From Bryobacterales bacterium (lineage in GTDB: Bacteria; Acidobacteriota; Terriglobia; Bryobacterales; Bryobacteraceae): a DNA stretch of 43,358 bases. Positions 17,413 to 26,609 of the stretch are shown piece after piece. The DNA lies in NCBI GenBank assembly GCA_016789745.1, contig JAEUQF010000434.1, positions 1 to 43,358 of the forward strand. Direction: 5' to 3'. Within the stretch, counting starts at the first letter, position 1. Each line of letters begins with the position of its first letter. The position numbers and the translations under genes are program-made. The notes under the pieces are model-generated. The model saw only the letters and a list, made by a program, of their open reading frames with translations. It was not told the DNA's origin and made no database searches.

Positions 17413-18198
17413 ATGCGCTTCCTGTTCTTCACCGGCTTGTTGCACCTGCTGCCTACCCTGCACGCGGCGACGGTTACGTTCTCCGCCGCCGGCAACGTCA
17501 TGGCGTTGTCAGGCTCCACCGCCACCGTCAGCGCCACAGTTACTATCTCCACCTTTCAGGACATGGTTCAGGTGGAAGTAATGAACAACATCGTCGGCGC
17601 CAACCGTGACCTCAAAGGGATATCGGCGGTCGACTTCGTTCTCAGCACCGGCCAGGTCAACGCCACCATCAGCAGCCAGGCCGGCCTGGTCCGCACCATC
17701 GCCAGCAATGGCACCTGGACCGCCGGCGACACGGCTGGCGGACGCGGCGCCGATTTCTCCGCCAGTCAGTATGCCAACGAGTGGGCTGTCTATAACGGCG
17801 CTGCCCAGGTCAACGGCCTCAGCGGCGGTCTCTCGCTGACTACATTGAATGGCGGTAACCCCACCCTCACCATATTCGGTGCACCCAACGCCAATAACCG
17901 CTACAACACTCCCACAAACCCGAATTCGGCCGTGACTGGCCACAACCCGTATCTGGCTACCGCCGGACAACCGGTGACCTTCAACCTATTTGTGGCCGGC
18001 GTTACCGTCGATACCGTCATTCTTCCCAACACCGGCAATGTCCGCTTCTTCTTTGGCACTGACCGCTCCGCCTACCTAGATGCCCACATCGACAACCCCG
18101 AGCCCGCCAGCTTCGCCCTCATGGCCACCGGCCTCATCGGCATTGCCCTGCTGTCGCGCTGGCGCACGGCTCGCGCCCGCGCCCACTCGCGGCGATGA
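17413..18198 (+). CDS. PEP-CTERM exported protein
   Basis: This 261-residue exported protein has a signal peptide (FLFFTGLLHLLPTLHA), a beta-rich Thr/Asn/Gly body and a PEP-CTERM anchor: NPEPASFALMATG, then a hydrophobic helix, then a basic tail ending RARAHSRR. The body resembles cohesin- or Ig-like surface modules only in composition; I cannot name it. The ATG at 17413 is the better start because the signal peptide begins there; an in-frame upstream start would lie within the 5' hairpin. It follows the TonB receptor gene by 190 bases and has its own possible promoter. Confidence 0.83.
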   Translation: MRFLFFTGLLHLLPTLHAATVTFSAAGNVMALSGSTATVSATVTISTFQDMVQVEVMNNIVGANRDLKGISAVDFVLSTGQVNATISSQAGLVRTIASNGTWTAGDTAGGRGADFSASQYANEWAVYNGAAQVNGLSGGLSLTTLNGGNPTLTIFGAPNANNRYNTPTNPNSAVTGHNPYLATAGQPVTFNLFVAGVTVDTVILPNTGNVRFFFGTDRSAYLDAHIDNPEPASFALMATGLIGIALLSRWRTARARAHSRR

Positions 18199-18247
18199 TA
18201 GACTGACTGGTTTCTCCCACTCGCGTTCGAGGAGCTAACCGGTCCAC

Positions 18248-19411
18248 ATGATCAGAAGAACCATCTGGGTGCTCGCCGCCACGGCTTTGTTGCTGGGCGC
18301 CGCCGATAAACGCCGCTTCAACCTGCCCGCCCCCACCCCGCAGGGTAAACCAAATCCGCCCAAAATTGTTCCCAAGCCCCAGGGCACCGAACTCACCCTG
18401 CCGGCAGGCTTCAAGGCCGAACTGTACGCCTCCGGTCTCGACAAACCGCGCGTTATGCTGGAACTGCCCGGCGGCCAGGTGCTGGTCACCGAGAGCACGC
18501 CCAAGGGCAACGTGATCGTCCTGTCGAACGGGGGCAAGGAGAAGAAGGCGCTGCTGTCCGGCCTCGACCGGCCCTTCGGCATGGCGCTCCACAACGGCTA
18601 CCTCTACGTCGCCGAAGCCGAGGCCGTGAAGCGCTACAAGCTGGACACCCAGGCGCTGACCGCCGGCACCGCGGAGATGGTGGTGCCGCTAAAAGGCTAC
18701 GGCAAGGGCCATTGGACGCGCTCCATCGCCTTTGATCGCAAAGGGAAGCTGTTCGTCTCAGTGGGTTCGGGTAGCAACGTCGATGCCGGCGATCCCGCTG
18801 ATCGCAACGCCGTCAATTCGTATAATGCGGATGGCAGCGGCGCGTCCATCGTCGCCACCGGCCTCCGCAACCCCGTGGGCATTCGCTTCCACCCCACCAG
18901 CGGCAAGCTCTGGACCACCGTCCAGGAACGCGACGGCCTCGGCGACGAGCTAGTCCCCGACTTCTTCACCGAAGTGAAGCCCGGCGCGTTCTACGGCTGG
19001 CCCTACGCCTACATCGGCCCGAACGAAGAGCCCCGCCACAAGGGTGCCAAGCCCGATCTGGTGGCAAAAGCAATCGAGCCCGACGTCATCCTCGGCGCCC
19101 ATGTGGCGGTGATGGACTTCGCCTTCTACACCGGCTCGCAGTTCCCAGCCAAGTACAAGAACGGGGCGTTTTTGGCTTACCGCGGCTCGTCCGGCCGCGC
19201 GAAACGCGTTGGCTATTCGGTGATGTTCGTGCCGTTCAAGGGCGGCAAGCCCGCCGGCCAGCCGGAACCGTTTGTCACCGGTTGGATGCTGGGCGAGGAT
19301 AAGCCTGAAGTGTGGGGCCGCCCGGTGGGCGTGGCGCAGTTGAAAGACGGCAGCCTGCTGGTGAGCGAGGATGGCAATAACACCATCTGGCGCGTGAGTT
19401 ACTCGAAATAA
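18248..19411 (+). CDS. PQQ-type sugar (sorbosone-like) dehydrogenase, exported
   Basis: This 387-residue protein has a signal peptide (TIWVLAATALLLGAA) and a six-bladed propeller of the soluble glucose/sorbosone dehydrogenase type (LPAGFKAELYASGLDKPR, LSGLDRPFGMAL, GHWTRSIAFD, VATGLRNPVGIRF, GAFYGWPYAYIG, GVAQLKDGSLLVSED). Family members oxidise sugars in the periplasm with PQQ. Many acidobacterial homologues are annotated this way without proof of cofactor binding, so enzymatic activity is inferred. GAGGAG lies 13 bases before the ATG, a somewhat long spacing. The gene ends 1 base before the stop of the convergent unknown gene. Confidence 0.85.
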   Translation: MIRRTIWVLAATALLLGAADKRRFNLPAPTPQGKPNPPKIVPKPQGTELTLPAGFKAELYASGLDKPRVMLELPGGQVLVTESTPKGNVIVLSNGGKEKKALLSGLDRPFGMALHNGYLYVAEAEAVKRYKLDTQALTAGTAEMVVPLKGYGKGHWTRSIAFDRKGKLFVSVGSGSNVDAGDPADRNAVNSYNADGSGASIVATGLRNPVGIRFHPTSGKLWTTVQERDGLGDELVPDFFTEVKPGAFYGWPYAYIGPNEEPRHKGAKPDLVAKAIEPDVILGAHVAVMDFAFYTGSQFPAKYKNGAFLAYRGSSGRAKRVGYSVMFVPFKGGKPAGQPEPFVTGWMLGEDKPEVWGRPVGVAQLKDGSLLVSEDGNNTIWRVSYSK

Positions 19412-19412
19412 C

Positions 19413-20300
19413 TTACACGCCGTCCTGGTTCCCCACATGCCACCCCCGGCATGGCAGCGAATCCAGCTTACTCGCATCCAGGAAGAAGCGGAAGTGCTTC
19501 TTGCCCGTACCATCCTTAAATGCCCAGACCTTGGTCTTCCCCATCCCGGGCGTTTCGGTGTACAGCAGGTCCACCTTCTCCGCCTTCCTGGCGTGCGCGC
19601 TCTCGTCCTTGCCCGCTTGTCCCCACTCCGCCACTTCCAGCGTGCCGCTCGGCTTGCTCCCCGTGGTAATGGGCACGTAGCTGTTCACCACAGCGATGTG
19701 CCGGAATTGCTTCTCCGCGCTGTCCGTTATGATGATCGTCCCCGTCGTAATCTGTGCCGGATCGGTTACCACCGGCAGCGGCAGCAAACCTTCCGTCACA
19801 TACACGTCGTTCGTCGCGCCGCTGATGTTCTCGTTGTCCTTATATCCCTTCGCCCACGCCCGAATCGAGTGGTTCGGCGAAATGCCCTGATAGTTCCCGG
19901 CGAAGGAATTGCAGTCCTGCCCGAACCAGCCCTCCATGTAGGTCTTCGCTTCGTACGGCTTGCAGCGCTTCGTCAGCACGGCCAACCGCGTCGCGTCGCG
20001 AATCTCATCCGCGCTCCCGCGTCCGGCATACGCCCGCCGGATTCCAGGTTGATAGAAAGGCTCGGTCGGATCAATCTGCGGATCATTCAGGTAGAACGTA
20101 GCCGGTACCGCGCTCGGCCCACCCAGTTTCAACCGCACGGCAATCGCGCTCATGACGGCGTTGTACTCGCCGTTACGCACTTCCTTGCCGCCGGTGCTGC
20201 CCGATACATACATCCAGATCCCGCCGGTAAACGAGATCCCCAACTTCGGGTCATGCACGGCCAGTTTGTGATAGGTCGATACAAAATCAAACGGGTTCAT
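19413..20300 (-). CDS. Unknown protein with NlpC/P60-like Cys/His signature
   Basis: The start is certain: GGAGG lies 5 bases before the ATG. The 295-residue product has no signal peptide. I do not recognise the family by overall sequence. Two local features recall papain-fold NlpC/P60 or CHAP peptidases and amidases. DCNSF (Cys130) resembles the nucleophile motif DCSxF, and about 70 residues later TGTIIITDSxxxxFRHIAVV (His201) resembles the usual GDxxxF...HVxI strand pair; a Glu (222 or 225) could complete a site. This is inference from motif spacing. The gene lies 77 bases downstream of a DUF1552 gene on the same strand, with a small hairpin between them. Confidence 0.7.
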   Translation of the reverse strand: MNPFDFVSTYHKLAVHDPKLGISFTGGIWMYVSGSTGGKEVRNGEYNAVMSAIAVRLKLGGPSAVPATFYLNDPQIDPTEPFYQPGIRRAYAGRGSADEIRDATRLAVLTKRCKPYEAKTYMEGWFGQDCNSFAGNYQGISPNHSIRAWAKGYKDNENISGATNDVYVTEGLLPLPVVTDPAQITTGTIIITDSAEKQFRHIAVVNSYVPITTGSKPSGTLEVAEWGQAGKDESAHARKAEKVDLLYTETPGMGKTKVWAFKDGTGKKHFRFFLDASKLDSLPCRGWHVGNQDGV

Positions 20301-20320
20301 CGGATCCTCCTTCGTTGCTC

Positions 20321-20338
20321 CCTCACTTAGGAGTGAGG
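20321..20338. terminator. Small hairpin between DUF1552 gene and the unknown gene
   Basis: CCTCAC (20321-20326) and GTGAGG (20333-20338) form a 6-bp stem with a 6-base loop. No U-run follows on either strand. Reading the minus strand it lies after the DUF1552 stop and 20 bases before the next ATG, so it may attenuate or separate the two genes. Confidence 0.3.
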
Positions 20339-20377
20339 AAACGGCAGGAGAATCCGGTCACGCGCCGCAAAAAATCT

Positions 20378-21700
20378 TTAGAGCGACAACCGCCCCGTGC
20401 TATCGGCGAACTTCTCCACTTCCAACCCGCTCCGCTGCAGCATATCGACGAACAGGTTCGACACGGGCGTCTTCTCCGCCGCCGCGAAGATCCGTCCGCC
20501 CTTCAAACCACCCGCATGCCCCGCCATCACCAGCGGCAGGTCGTAGTTCGAATGCTGATTCCCATCGCTCAACGCGCTGCCGTACAAAATCGACGAATGA
20601 TCCAGCAAACTCCCATCGCCGTCCGAAGTGTTCCTCAGCTTCTCCAGGAAGTACGCGAACAACTCCACATGGAAGCAGTTGATCTTGGTCACTTTCTCGA
20701 TGAAATCCGGATGTCCGCGGTGATGCGTCAGCGGATGATGCGGGTCCGGCACGCCGATCTCCGGATACGTCCGCACGCTGCCCTCGCGCCCCAGCATCAT
20801 CGTCGACACCCGCGTCAGATCGCTCTGGAATGCAATCACCTGCAGGTCGAACATCAGCTTCACGTAATCGCGATAAGAGAACGGAATCCCGCTCGGCTTC
20901 TCGATCGGCGGCACAATCTCTTCCTTTTCCGCCAATTCAATCCGCTTCTCCACCTCGCGCACGCCCGTCAGATATTCGTCCATCTTCCGCCGGTCCGCCG
21001 CCCCCAACTCGCTCACCATCTTCTGCGCGTTCTCTTTGGTCGCATCCAGAATGCTGCGCCGGTACATCGCCCGCCGCGCCCGCACATCGGCCGGCAGACT
21101 CGGATCCACCGTCCCGAACAACCGCTCAAACACCGACCGCGGATTCACCTCCACCGGCAGCGGCGTATGCTCATCCTTCCACGACAGACTGTTCGTATAC
21201 GCGCACGACGACCCCGTATCGCAGTTGCCCACCATGCGCGAGTCTTCACACCCAAGCTGCAGCGACGCCACGCGCGTCTCATTCGCCCAGCGCTTGGCCG
21301 CAATCTGATCGAACGTCACACCCGACTGCACATCCGCGCCCGCCGTATACTTCGGCGACACGCCCGACAGAAAACTTCCCGTCGCCCGCGCATGTCCGCC
21401 GCCCTTGGCGTTCTGCGCCGCATGATTCGCCAACTGCTGCAGCAGCGTGATGTCGCTCTTAAAAGGCTCCAGCGGCTTCAGAATCCGCGTGAACTCCAGT
21501 TCTGTCCCCGCCGGCTTCCAATCCTTGATCACGATCCCGTTCGGCACGTACACCACGGCGATGCGGCGTGCGTTGCCCACGCTCTTCGCGGGTGCGGCCA
21601 GGGCCGGCTTCATGGCATCCAGAAAAGGCAACGCAATGGCGGCGCCGGCCCCACGCAACATGGCCCGGCGCGACAGGTGTTTCCCAGTGAGGATGTTCAT
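20378..21700 (-). CDS. DUF1552 protein with Tat signal
   Basis: This 440-residue protein begins with a twin-arginine signal (SRRAMLRGAG, then IALPFLDA), so it is exported folded, possibly with a cofactor. The rest matches the DUF1552 family (VYVPNGIVIKDWKP, LQQLANHAA, CAYTNSLSWKDE, RRKMDEYLTGVREVEKRI, HHPLTHHRGHPD). Function is unknown; the family is nearly always paired with DUF1592 multi-domain cytochrome-like proteins. Here the ATG overlaps the stop of that partner gene by 4 bases (ATGA), which shows translational coupling. His-rich segments (DPHHPLTHHRGH; HVELF) could bind metal. Confidence 0.92.
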   Translation of the reverse strand: MNILTGKHLSRRAMLRGAGAAIALPFLDAMKPALAAPAKSVGNARRIAVVYVPNGIVIKDWKPAGTELEFTRILKPLEPFKSDITLLQQLANHAAQNAKGGGHARATGSFLSGVSPKYTAGADVQSGVTFDQIAAKRWANETRVASLQLGCEDSRMVGNCDTGSSCAYTNSLSWKDEHTPLPVEVNPRSVFERLFGTVDPSLPADVRARRAMYRRSILDATKENAQKMVSELGAADRRKMDEYLTGVREVEKRIELAEKEEIVPPIEKPSGIPFSYRDYVKLMFDLQVIAFQSDLTRVSTMMLGREGSVRTYPEIGVPDPHHPLTHHRGHPDFIEKVTKINCFHVELFAYFLEKLRNTSDGDGSLLDHSSILYGSALSDGNQHSNYDLPLVMAGHAGGLKGGRIFAAAEKTPVSNLFVDMLQRSGLEVEKFADSTGRLSL

Positions 21701-24132
21701 CTCTTTCCTTCCATCTTAACCGCGAGTTGCTTGGCTTCGGCGGTCCGCCGCTGCTGGAACGGCAGACTGTTCACGATCTCATAGACCAGCGTCGAAAACC
21801 GGTATTCACCTGCGGGCAGCTTGCTCGTGATCGTCGCCAGCGCCGGCCGGTCATATCGTTCCAAGCCGCGACCCAGCGCATACGTCAACAGCTTCTCCGT
21901 CAAGCCCCGCACGAATCGGTCCTGATCGGTCTTCAACAGCGCCTTCAACTCCAGCGGACCCTTGAAAGTACGCCCGTCCGGCAGCGCGCCCGACGCATCC
22001 ACCGGGAACTTGCCGTCCTCGGTCCGCCACGCGCCCACCGCATCGAAATTCTCCAACCCGAATCCCAGAGGATCCATGCGCGAATGGCACGACGCGCATG
22101 CCGGATTCTTGCGATGCTCTTCCATCTGCTGCCGCAGCGTCCCCGCCGACCCCACCTTCGAATCATCCAGCGACGGCACTGCCGGTGGTGGTGCCGGTGG
22201 CGGTGAATTGAGGATGTTTTCCATGATCCATTTGCCGCGCAGCACCGGCGAAGTCCGCGTCGAATACGACGAGATCGTCAGCACGCTGGCATGCGCCAGT
22301 ACGCCCCCGCCGCGCGTCGTCCCCTTCATGTCCACCTTGCGGAACTCCGGCCCTAGAACATTCGGAATGCCATAGAACCGCGCCAGCCGCTCGTTTACGA
22401 ATGTGTAGTCGGCATCCAGAAACTCCAGAACACTCCGGTCCTGCCTCACAATGTGCTCAATAAACAGCTCCGTCTCGCGCCGCATGGAAAGCCGCAGCGA
22501 ATCCTCAAACATCGGGAATTTCTCAATGTCCGGCTTCAACACATCAATGTTCCGGAACTGCAGCCATTGCCCGGCGAAATTCTCCACCAGCGCCCGAGCC
22601 TTCTCATCGCCCAGCATGCGCTTCACCTGCGCCTGCAAGACCGCCGGCTGCCGTAACGTGCCCTGCCCGGCTACCCGCAGCAACTCCGCATCCGGCATGC
22701 TGCTCCACAAGAAATACGAGAGCCGCGACGCCAACTCATAATCGCTGATAGGCGCGCCCGTCTTGCCCGATATCGCCGGCCGGTCGCGCTCCACGCGATA
22801 AAGAAAATGTGGCGACACCAGCACCGATTGCAAGGCCGTCAGAATCCCTTCCTCGAACGAATCGCCATGTTTCCGCGCCAGTGTGTACAGCCCAAACGCC
22901 TGCTCCACTTCCAACGCCGTCACCGGGCGCCGGAACGCGCGGCCCGCAAACTGGCTCACGATCGTCCGTGCGCACGCCGCCGTCTTTTCCTTACACACAA
23001 AGATCCGGGCCAGGCTCTGCGCCGATGGCTTGGTCTCCTGGTGGAACGGCCCACCGATATCCACCGACTCAAAGCGGTTATCCACGCGCTTCTCTAAACC
23101 ATCGGTCTTGATGCGCGTGCCGTACTTCCGCAGCGTCTCAATGTCCTTCTCGCTCAGCTTCCCGCGCGTGCTGATCAGCGCCTCTTCCGGCCGCTTCGAA
23201 GGCTCCGGACCCTTATAGCTCGGCGGCAGCCCGTGGTAGTTCTTCAGGTACGTCGCCGACACCAGGTGTTCGCCCGCCGTCACCCGCGTCTTGAACTCCA
23301 CGATCTGCCCTTCCAGATCGGTGGCATCGAACTCGGTGGACGCAATCAGCTTCCCGTCGATATACAGCGCCGGCTTCACCGGCTCACTCGCATTCGGCCG
23401 GTGCCCGTTCAACACAATACGGAAGTTGTACTCCGCATCCACCGGAAACCGGTGCACAAAGTGCGCCGAATGCACTGTGCTGAGCCCTGTCTCATCGTAG
23501 TGAAACAGGTCTGGCGGCAGCTTGTTCTGCCCGCGCAAAATGTTAATCCGCACCGGAGCCGCGTAGTGCGTCATCGCCGGCTTCATCTTCTCCGGCCCGT
23601 AGATTGCCCACCGCAGCGCCCGGTCTGCCGCATCCAAGTACTTCTCCAGCAGCACCGGCGACAGGTTCAGCGCATCGCTCATGTTATCGAACCCGTATGC
23701 CGCCTCATCCGCTGGAAAACTCTCTGCCGGCTTGATGTCGACACCCAGCAGGTCGCGCATCGTGTTGTTGTACTCAGCGCGATTCAGCCGCCGTGCCGTC
23801 ACCCGCCCCGGATCCGGCTTCACCGTCCGGTCCTGCCGCGCGAACTCCTGCTCCAGCCAGCCCGTCACTGACTTCGCCTCTTCCACAGGCGGCTGCGGAA
23901 TGCCCGGCGGCGGCATCTGCTTCAGCTTTACCTTCTCGACAACCTTCTCCCAGATCTCCCGTTCCGCATCGAATGATCGCGCCTCTTTCAGCGACGCCAG
24001 ATCGATATCGCCCGACTTGTTTTTGGTGTTGTGACACGCCACGCAGTTCTTCCCGACGAAACGAAACACGTCCGTTTCGGCAGCCAGAGCAGGCGCGGCA
24101 ACTACAACAAAAATAGAAAGGATTCTGCGCAT
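21697..24132 (-). CDS. DUF1592-family multi-domain protein with two c-type haem motifs
   Basis: This 811-residue exported protein has a signal peptide (ILSIFVVVAAPALA), a planctomycete-type cytochrome c domain with CVACH (residues 30-34), DUF1587 (RRLNRAEYNNTMRDLLGVD), a middle beta-rich region of the carbohydrate-binding type, DUF1595, DUF1592 (FLYRVERDRPA, RLSYFLWSSMPD), DUF1588 with a second haem motif CASCH followed by MDPLGFGLENFD, and C-terminal DUF1585 (TYALGRGLERYDRP). It is probably a periplasmic redox protein acting with the DUF1552 partner; the substrate is unknown. I chose the ATG at 24132 because the signal peptide starts there; a GTG 27 bases upstream is the alternative. Its promoter lies in the 65-base gap shared with the divergent esterase. 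Confidence 0.92.
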   Translation of the reverse strand: MRRILSIFVVVAAPALAAETDVFRFVGKNCVACHNTKNKSGDIDLASLKEARSFDAEREIWEKVVEKVKLKQMPPPGIPQPPVEEAKSVTGWLEQEFARQDRTVKPDPGRVTARRLNRAEYNNTMRDLLGVDIKPAESFPADEAAYGFDNMSDALNLSPVLLEKYLDAADRALRWAIYGPEKMKPAMTHYAAPVRINILRGQNKLPPDLFHYDETGLSTVHSAHFVHRFPVDAEYNFRIVLNGHRPNASEPVKPALYIDGKLIASTEFDATDLEGQIVEFKTRVTAGEHLVSATYLKNYHGLPPSYKGPEPSKRPEEALISTRGKLSEKDIETLRKYGTRIKTDGLEKRVDNRFESVDIGGPFHQETKPSAQSLARIFVCKEKTAACARTIVSQFAGRAFRRPVTALEVEQAFGLYTLARKHGDSFEEGILTALQSVLVSPHFLYRVERDRPAISGKTGAPISDYELASRLSYFLWSSMPDAELLRVAGQGTLRQPAVLQAQVKRMLGDEKARALVENFAGQWLQFRNIDVLKPDIEKFPMFEDSLRLSMRRETELFIEHIVRQDRSVLEFLDADYTFVNERLARFYGIPNVLGPEFRKVDMKGTTRGGGVLAHASVLTISSYSTRTSPVLRGKWIMENILNSPPPAPPPAVPSLDDSKVGSAGTLRQQMEEHRKNPACASCHSRMDPLGFGLENFDAVGAWRTEDGKFPVDASGALPDGRTFKGPLELKALLKTDQDRFVRGLTEKLLTYALGRGLERYDRPALATITSKLPAGEYRFSTLVYEIVNSLPFQQRRTAEAKQLAVKMEGKR

Positions 24133-24197
24133 GAAGAAAGCTTTATCTAATCCTATCACTTGACCAACAGTTCCCTACAGAGAGAAGATGCCTAGCG

Positions 24198-25013
24198 ATG
24201 GCCTTCGCGTTACCCCTCGTTTTGCTCAGTGCCGCTCTATTCGCCGCCGACCCGAAAACCCTCGCCCCCGAACCGTTTAACCTGCCCTTATGGGATGCCG
24301 GCAAGGTGCCTTTGGCTTCCGGGGACGGCCCGCTGGATGCACCATTCCTCACAGCTTTCCTGCCCCCGCCCAATAAGCGCAACGGCACGGCGGTCATCAT
24401 CGCCCCCGGCGGCTCCAACATCATGCTCATGTACGGCGCCGAAGGCATCGAAGTCGCCGAGCGCTTCAACGATTGGGGCGCGTGCGCTTTCGTACTGACC
24501 TACCGCCTCTCGCCTAAGTACGACGACCAGGCCCGCATCCTCGACGGTAACCGCGCCGTGCAACTCCTCCGCGCCCGCGCCAAAGAGTGGGGGATCGACC
24601 CCGCCAAAATCGGCCTCGCCGGCTTCTCCGCCGGTTCCGCGCTGGTCCGCCACGCCATCGCCAACGCCCAGCCCGGCAATCCCTCCTCGCCCGACCCCAT
24701 CGAGCGCGTCTCCTCCAAACCCGATTACGGCGTCATGATCTACAGCGCCGGCCGCAAGATGCCCAACGAGAACCTCAAGGACTTCCCGCCCATGTTCCTC
24801 CTCGCCGCCCAGTGGGATCGCGGAGCCGCGGCCGGAACCGTCAGCCTCTACCAGGAAATGACCAAAGCCGGTACTGTGGCCGAACTGCACATCTACCAGA
24901 AGGGCCGCCACGGCTTCGGCGCCGCCTTTGGCAGTCCCGAGTTCCACCCCTGGATGGACCTGCTCCGCCACTTCCTCATCCAGGACAAGTTCCTTCCGGA
25001 GGTGCGCCGCTAA
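24198..25013 (+). CDS. Secreted alpha/beta hydrolase (esterase/xylanase-B-like)
   Basis: This 271-residue exported hydrolase has a signal peptide (LPLVLLSAALFAA), an oxyanion loop (IIAPGGSN), the nucleophile elbow GFSAGS (Ser144), Asp207 (AAQWDRG) and His238 (KGRHGFG). It matches the BD-FAE/acetyl-xylan-esterase-like family that removes acyl groups from plant polysaccharides or other esters. The substrate is not given by sequence. The stop codon overlaps the ATG of the next gene (TAATG), so the two are coupled. It is divergent from the DUF1592 gene. Confidence 0.88.
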   Translation: MAFALPLVLLSAALFAADPKTLAPEPFNLPLWDAGKVPLASGDGPLDAPFLTAFLPPPNKRNGTAVIIAPGGSNIMLMYGAEGIEVAERFNDWGACAFVLTYRLSPKYDDQARILDGNRAVQLLRARAKEWGIDPAKIGLAGFSAGSALVRHAIANAQPGNPSSPDPIERVSSKPDYGVMIYSAGRKMPNENLKDFPPMFLLAAQWDRGAAAGTVSLYQEMTKAGTVAELHIYQKGRHGFGAAFGSPEFHPWMDLLRHFLIQDKFLPEVRR

Positions 25014-25888
25014 TGCGTGCCCTGCTGCTGCTCCTCCTCGCTCTGCAATCCGTCAGCGCCGCCCCGCCCACCGCGCCCGTCAAAACCGCCAACGACGGCC
25101 ACGGCGAACTCGTCTACGTCCCCGCCGGTCCCTTCAAAATGGGCGACAACTTCGGCGATGGCGAATCCCGCGAGCGCCCCGTCCACACCGTCGACCTGGA
25201 CGCCTTCTACATCGGCAAGTTCGAAGTGACCAACGCCGAGTTCCGCAAGTTTCGCGATGACCCCGGCTATGAGGACCCCAAGTTCTGGCCCAACGGCCGC
25301 CCGGTTCCGAAAGACCAGGTGCCCTACTGGACGCAAGCCGTGAACCACGGCGGCGGCACTCCGGATAGCGACCCCTACCCCGTCATCGGCGTCAATTGGG
25401 ACACCGCCGTTGCCTACTGCAACTGGCTCAGCGCCAAGACCGGCAAAAAGTATCGCCTGCCCACCGAAGCCGAGTGGGAGAAGGCCGCCCGCGGCACAGA
25501 CCAGCGACGTTATCCCTGGGGCAACTCCATCGAGCGCGGCGACGCCAACTTCGTGGGCTCCCAGAAGTACGACACCGTCCGCATCGCCGGCTTCTACGAT
25601 GGCTCCAACCGCGACGGCCTCCAGACCCGCAACGCCGCCTCCCCTTACGGTGTCTACGATATGGCAGGCAACATCATGGAATGGTGCGCCGATTGGTACA
25701 GCCGCGACTACTACCAGGTTTCGCCCAAGAAGAATCCGAAGGGGCCGGAGAAAGGCGCCTATCGCGTCCTGCGTGGCGGCACTTTCTTTGAGGACGCCTT
25801 CGACCTCCGCAGCTATCGCCGCAGCGCCGCTTGGCCGAGCGTCCAAAGCCATCGCATGATCGGCTTCCGCGTCGCCCGCGAGCCGTAA
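25013..25888 (+). CDS. SUMF1/formylglycine-generating-enzyme-fold protein lacking catalytic cysteines
   Basis: This 291-residue exported protein has a signal peptide (LLLLLLALQSVSAA) and a complete SUMF1/FGE fold: VYVPAGPFKMGD, FEVTNAEFRKF, PVIGVNWDTAVAYCNWL, RLPTEAEWEKAARG, YPWGN, MAGNIMEWCADWY, RVLRGGTFFE and HRMIGFRVAR. In true formylglycine-generating enzymes the segment after RGGS holds two catalytic Cys; here it reads GGTFFEDAFDLRSYRRS with no Cys. Sulfatase maturation is therefore unlikely, and a binding or other modified role is more probable. No sulfatase gene is nearby. The start is the ATG overlapping the esterase stop, with GGAGG 10 bases upstream; upstream in-frame codons lie inside the esterase gene. 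Confidence 0.9.
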   Translation: MRALLLLLLALQSVSAAPPTAPVKTANDGHGELVYVPAGPFKMGDNFGDGESRERPVHTVDLDAFYIGKFEVTNAEFRKFRDDPGYEDPKFWPNGRPVPKDQVPYWTQAVNHGGGTPDSDPYPVIGVNWDTAVAYCNWLSAKTGKKYRLPTEAEWEKAARGTDQRRYPWGNSIERGDANFVGSQKYDTVRIAGFYDGSNRDGLQTRNAASPYGVYDMAGNIMEWCADWYSRDYYQVSPKKNPKGPEKGAYRVLRGGTFFEDAFDLRSYRRSAAWPSVQSHRMIGFRVAREP

Positions 25889-25895
25889 CACGCGC

Positions 25896-26609
25896 ATGCT
25901 CCAGAAAGCTGTTATCCTCGCTGCCGGCAAAGGCAAACGCATGGGCGATCTTACGGCCCACATCCCCAAGCCCATGCTCCCGCTCGCCGGCCGCCCCATG
26001 CTCGAACACATCCTCGAACGCCTCGGCGAAGCCGGCATTCGCCAATACCTCATCGTCATCGGCTACTACGGCGACCAGATCCGGGAACACTTCGCCGGCT
26101 CCCACTTCGACATCACCTACGTCGAACAGACCGTCGTCAACGGCACCGGCCGCGCCGCCCTCCTGGCCCGTGATTTCACCGCCCGAAACCCGTTCCTGCT
26201 GACCTTCGGCGACATCCTCACCGAACCGGCTAACTACACCGGCATCGCCGCCGAACTCACGGAAGATGTCGATGCGGTCCTCGGCGTCAAGTACGTCTCC
26301 GACCCCTACCAGGGCGCCGCCGTCTACGAGCAGAACCGCCGCGTGACGAAGATCATCGAAAAGCCCCCCATCGGCACTTCCACCACAAACTGGAACAGCG
26401 CCGGCCTCTACGCCTTCCAGTCCGCCATCTTCGCTGAACTCGAACGCATCCCCTTATCACCGCGCGGCGAGTACGAAATCACCACTGCCATCGAGACCTG
26501 GGTCAACACCGGCCGCAATGTCCGCATGTACGCCATGCAAGGAGATTGGATGGACGTCGGCCGCCCGGAAGACCTGCGCAAAGCCGAGACCATCGCCGCC
26601 GAAGATTAG
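25896..26609 (+). CDS. Sugar-phosphate nucleotidyltransferase
   Basis: This 237-residue cytoplasmic enzyme has the nucleotidyltransferase signature AVILAAGKGKRMGDLT followed by KPMLPLAGRPML. Later it has TFGDIL (the Asp of the metal site), VNGTGRAALLA, IIEKPP, NSAGLYAF and GDWMDVGRPEDL. It transfers NMP to a sugar-1-phosphate to make an NDP-sugar for polysaccharide or glycan synthesis. The length is that of the compact RmlA/GlmU-N/MurNAc-1-P uridylyltransferase types. The exact sugar cannot be read from the sequence. It begins 7 bases after the SUMF1-like gene, so it is third in that operon, although its product, unlike the first two, is not exported. Confidence 0.88.
   Translation: MLQKAVILAAGKGKRMGDLTAHIPKPMLPLAGRPMLEHILERLGEAGIRQYLIVIGYYGDQIREHFAGSHFDITYVEQTVVNGTGRAALLARDFTARNPFLLTFGDILTEPANYTGIAAELTEDVDAVLGVKYVSDPYQGAAVYEQNRRVTKIIEKPPIGTSTTNWNSAGLYAFQSAIFAELERIPLSPRGEYEITTAIETWVNTGRNVRMYAMQGDWMDVGRPEDLRKAETIAAED

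Noticed and set aside
24587..25012. N-terminal extension of the SUMF1-like protein
   Set aside because: It lies entirely inside the esterase gene in another frame and would hide the signal peptide that starts at 25013.
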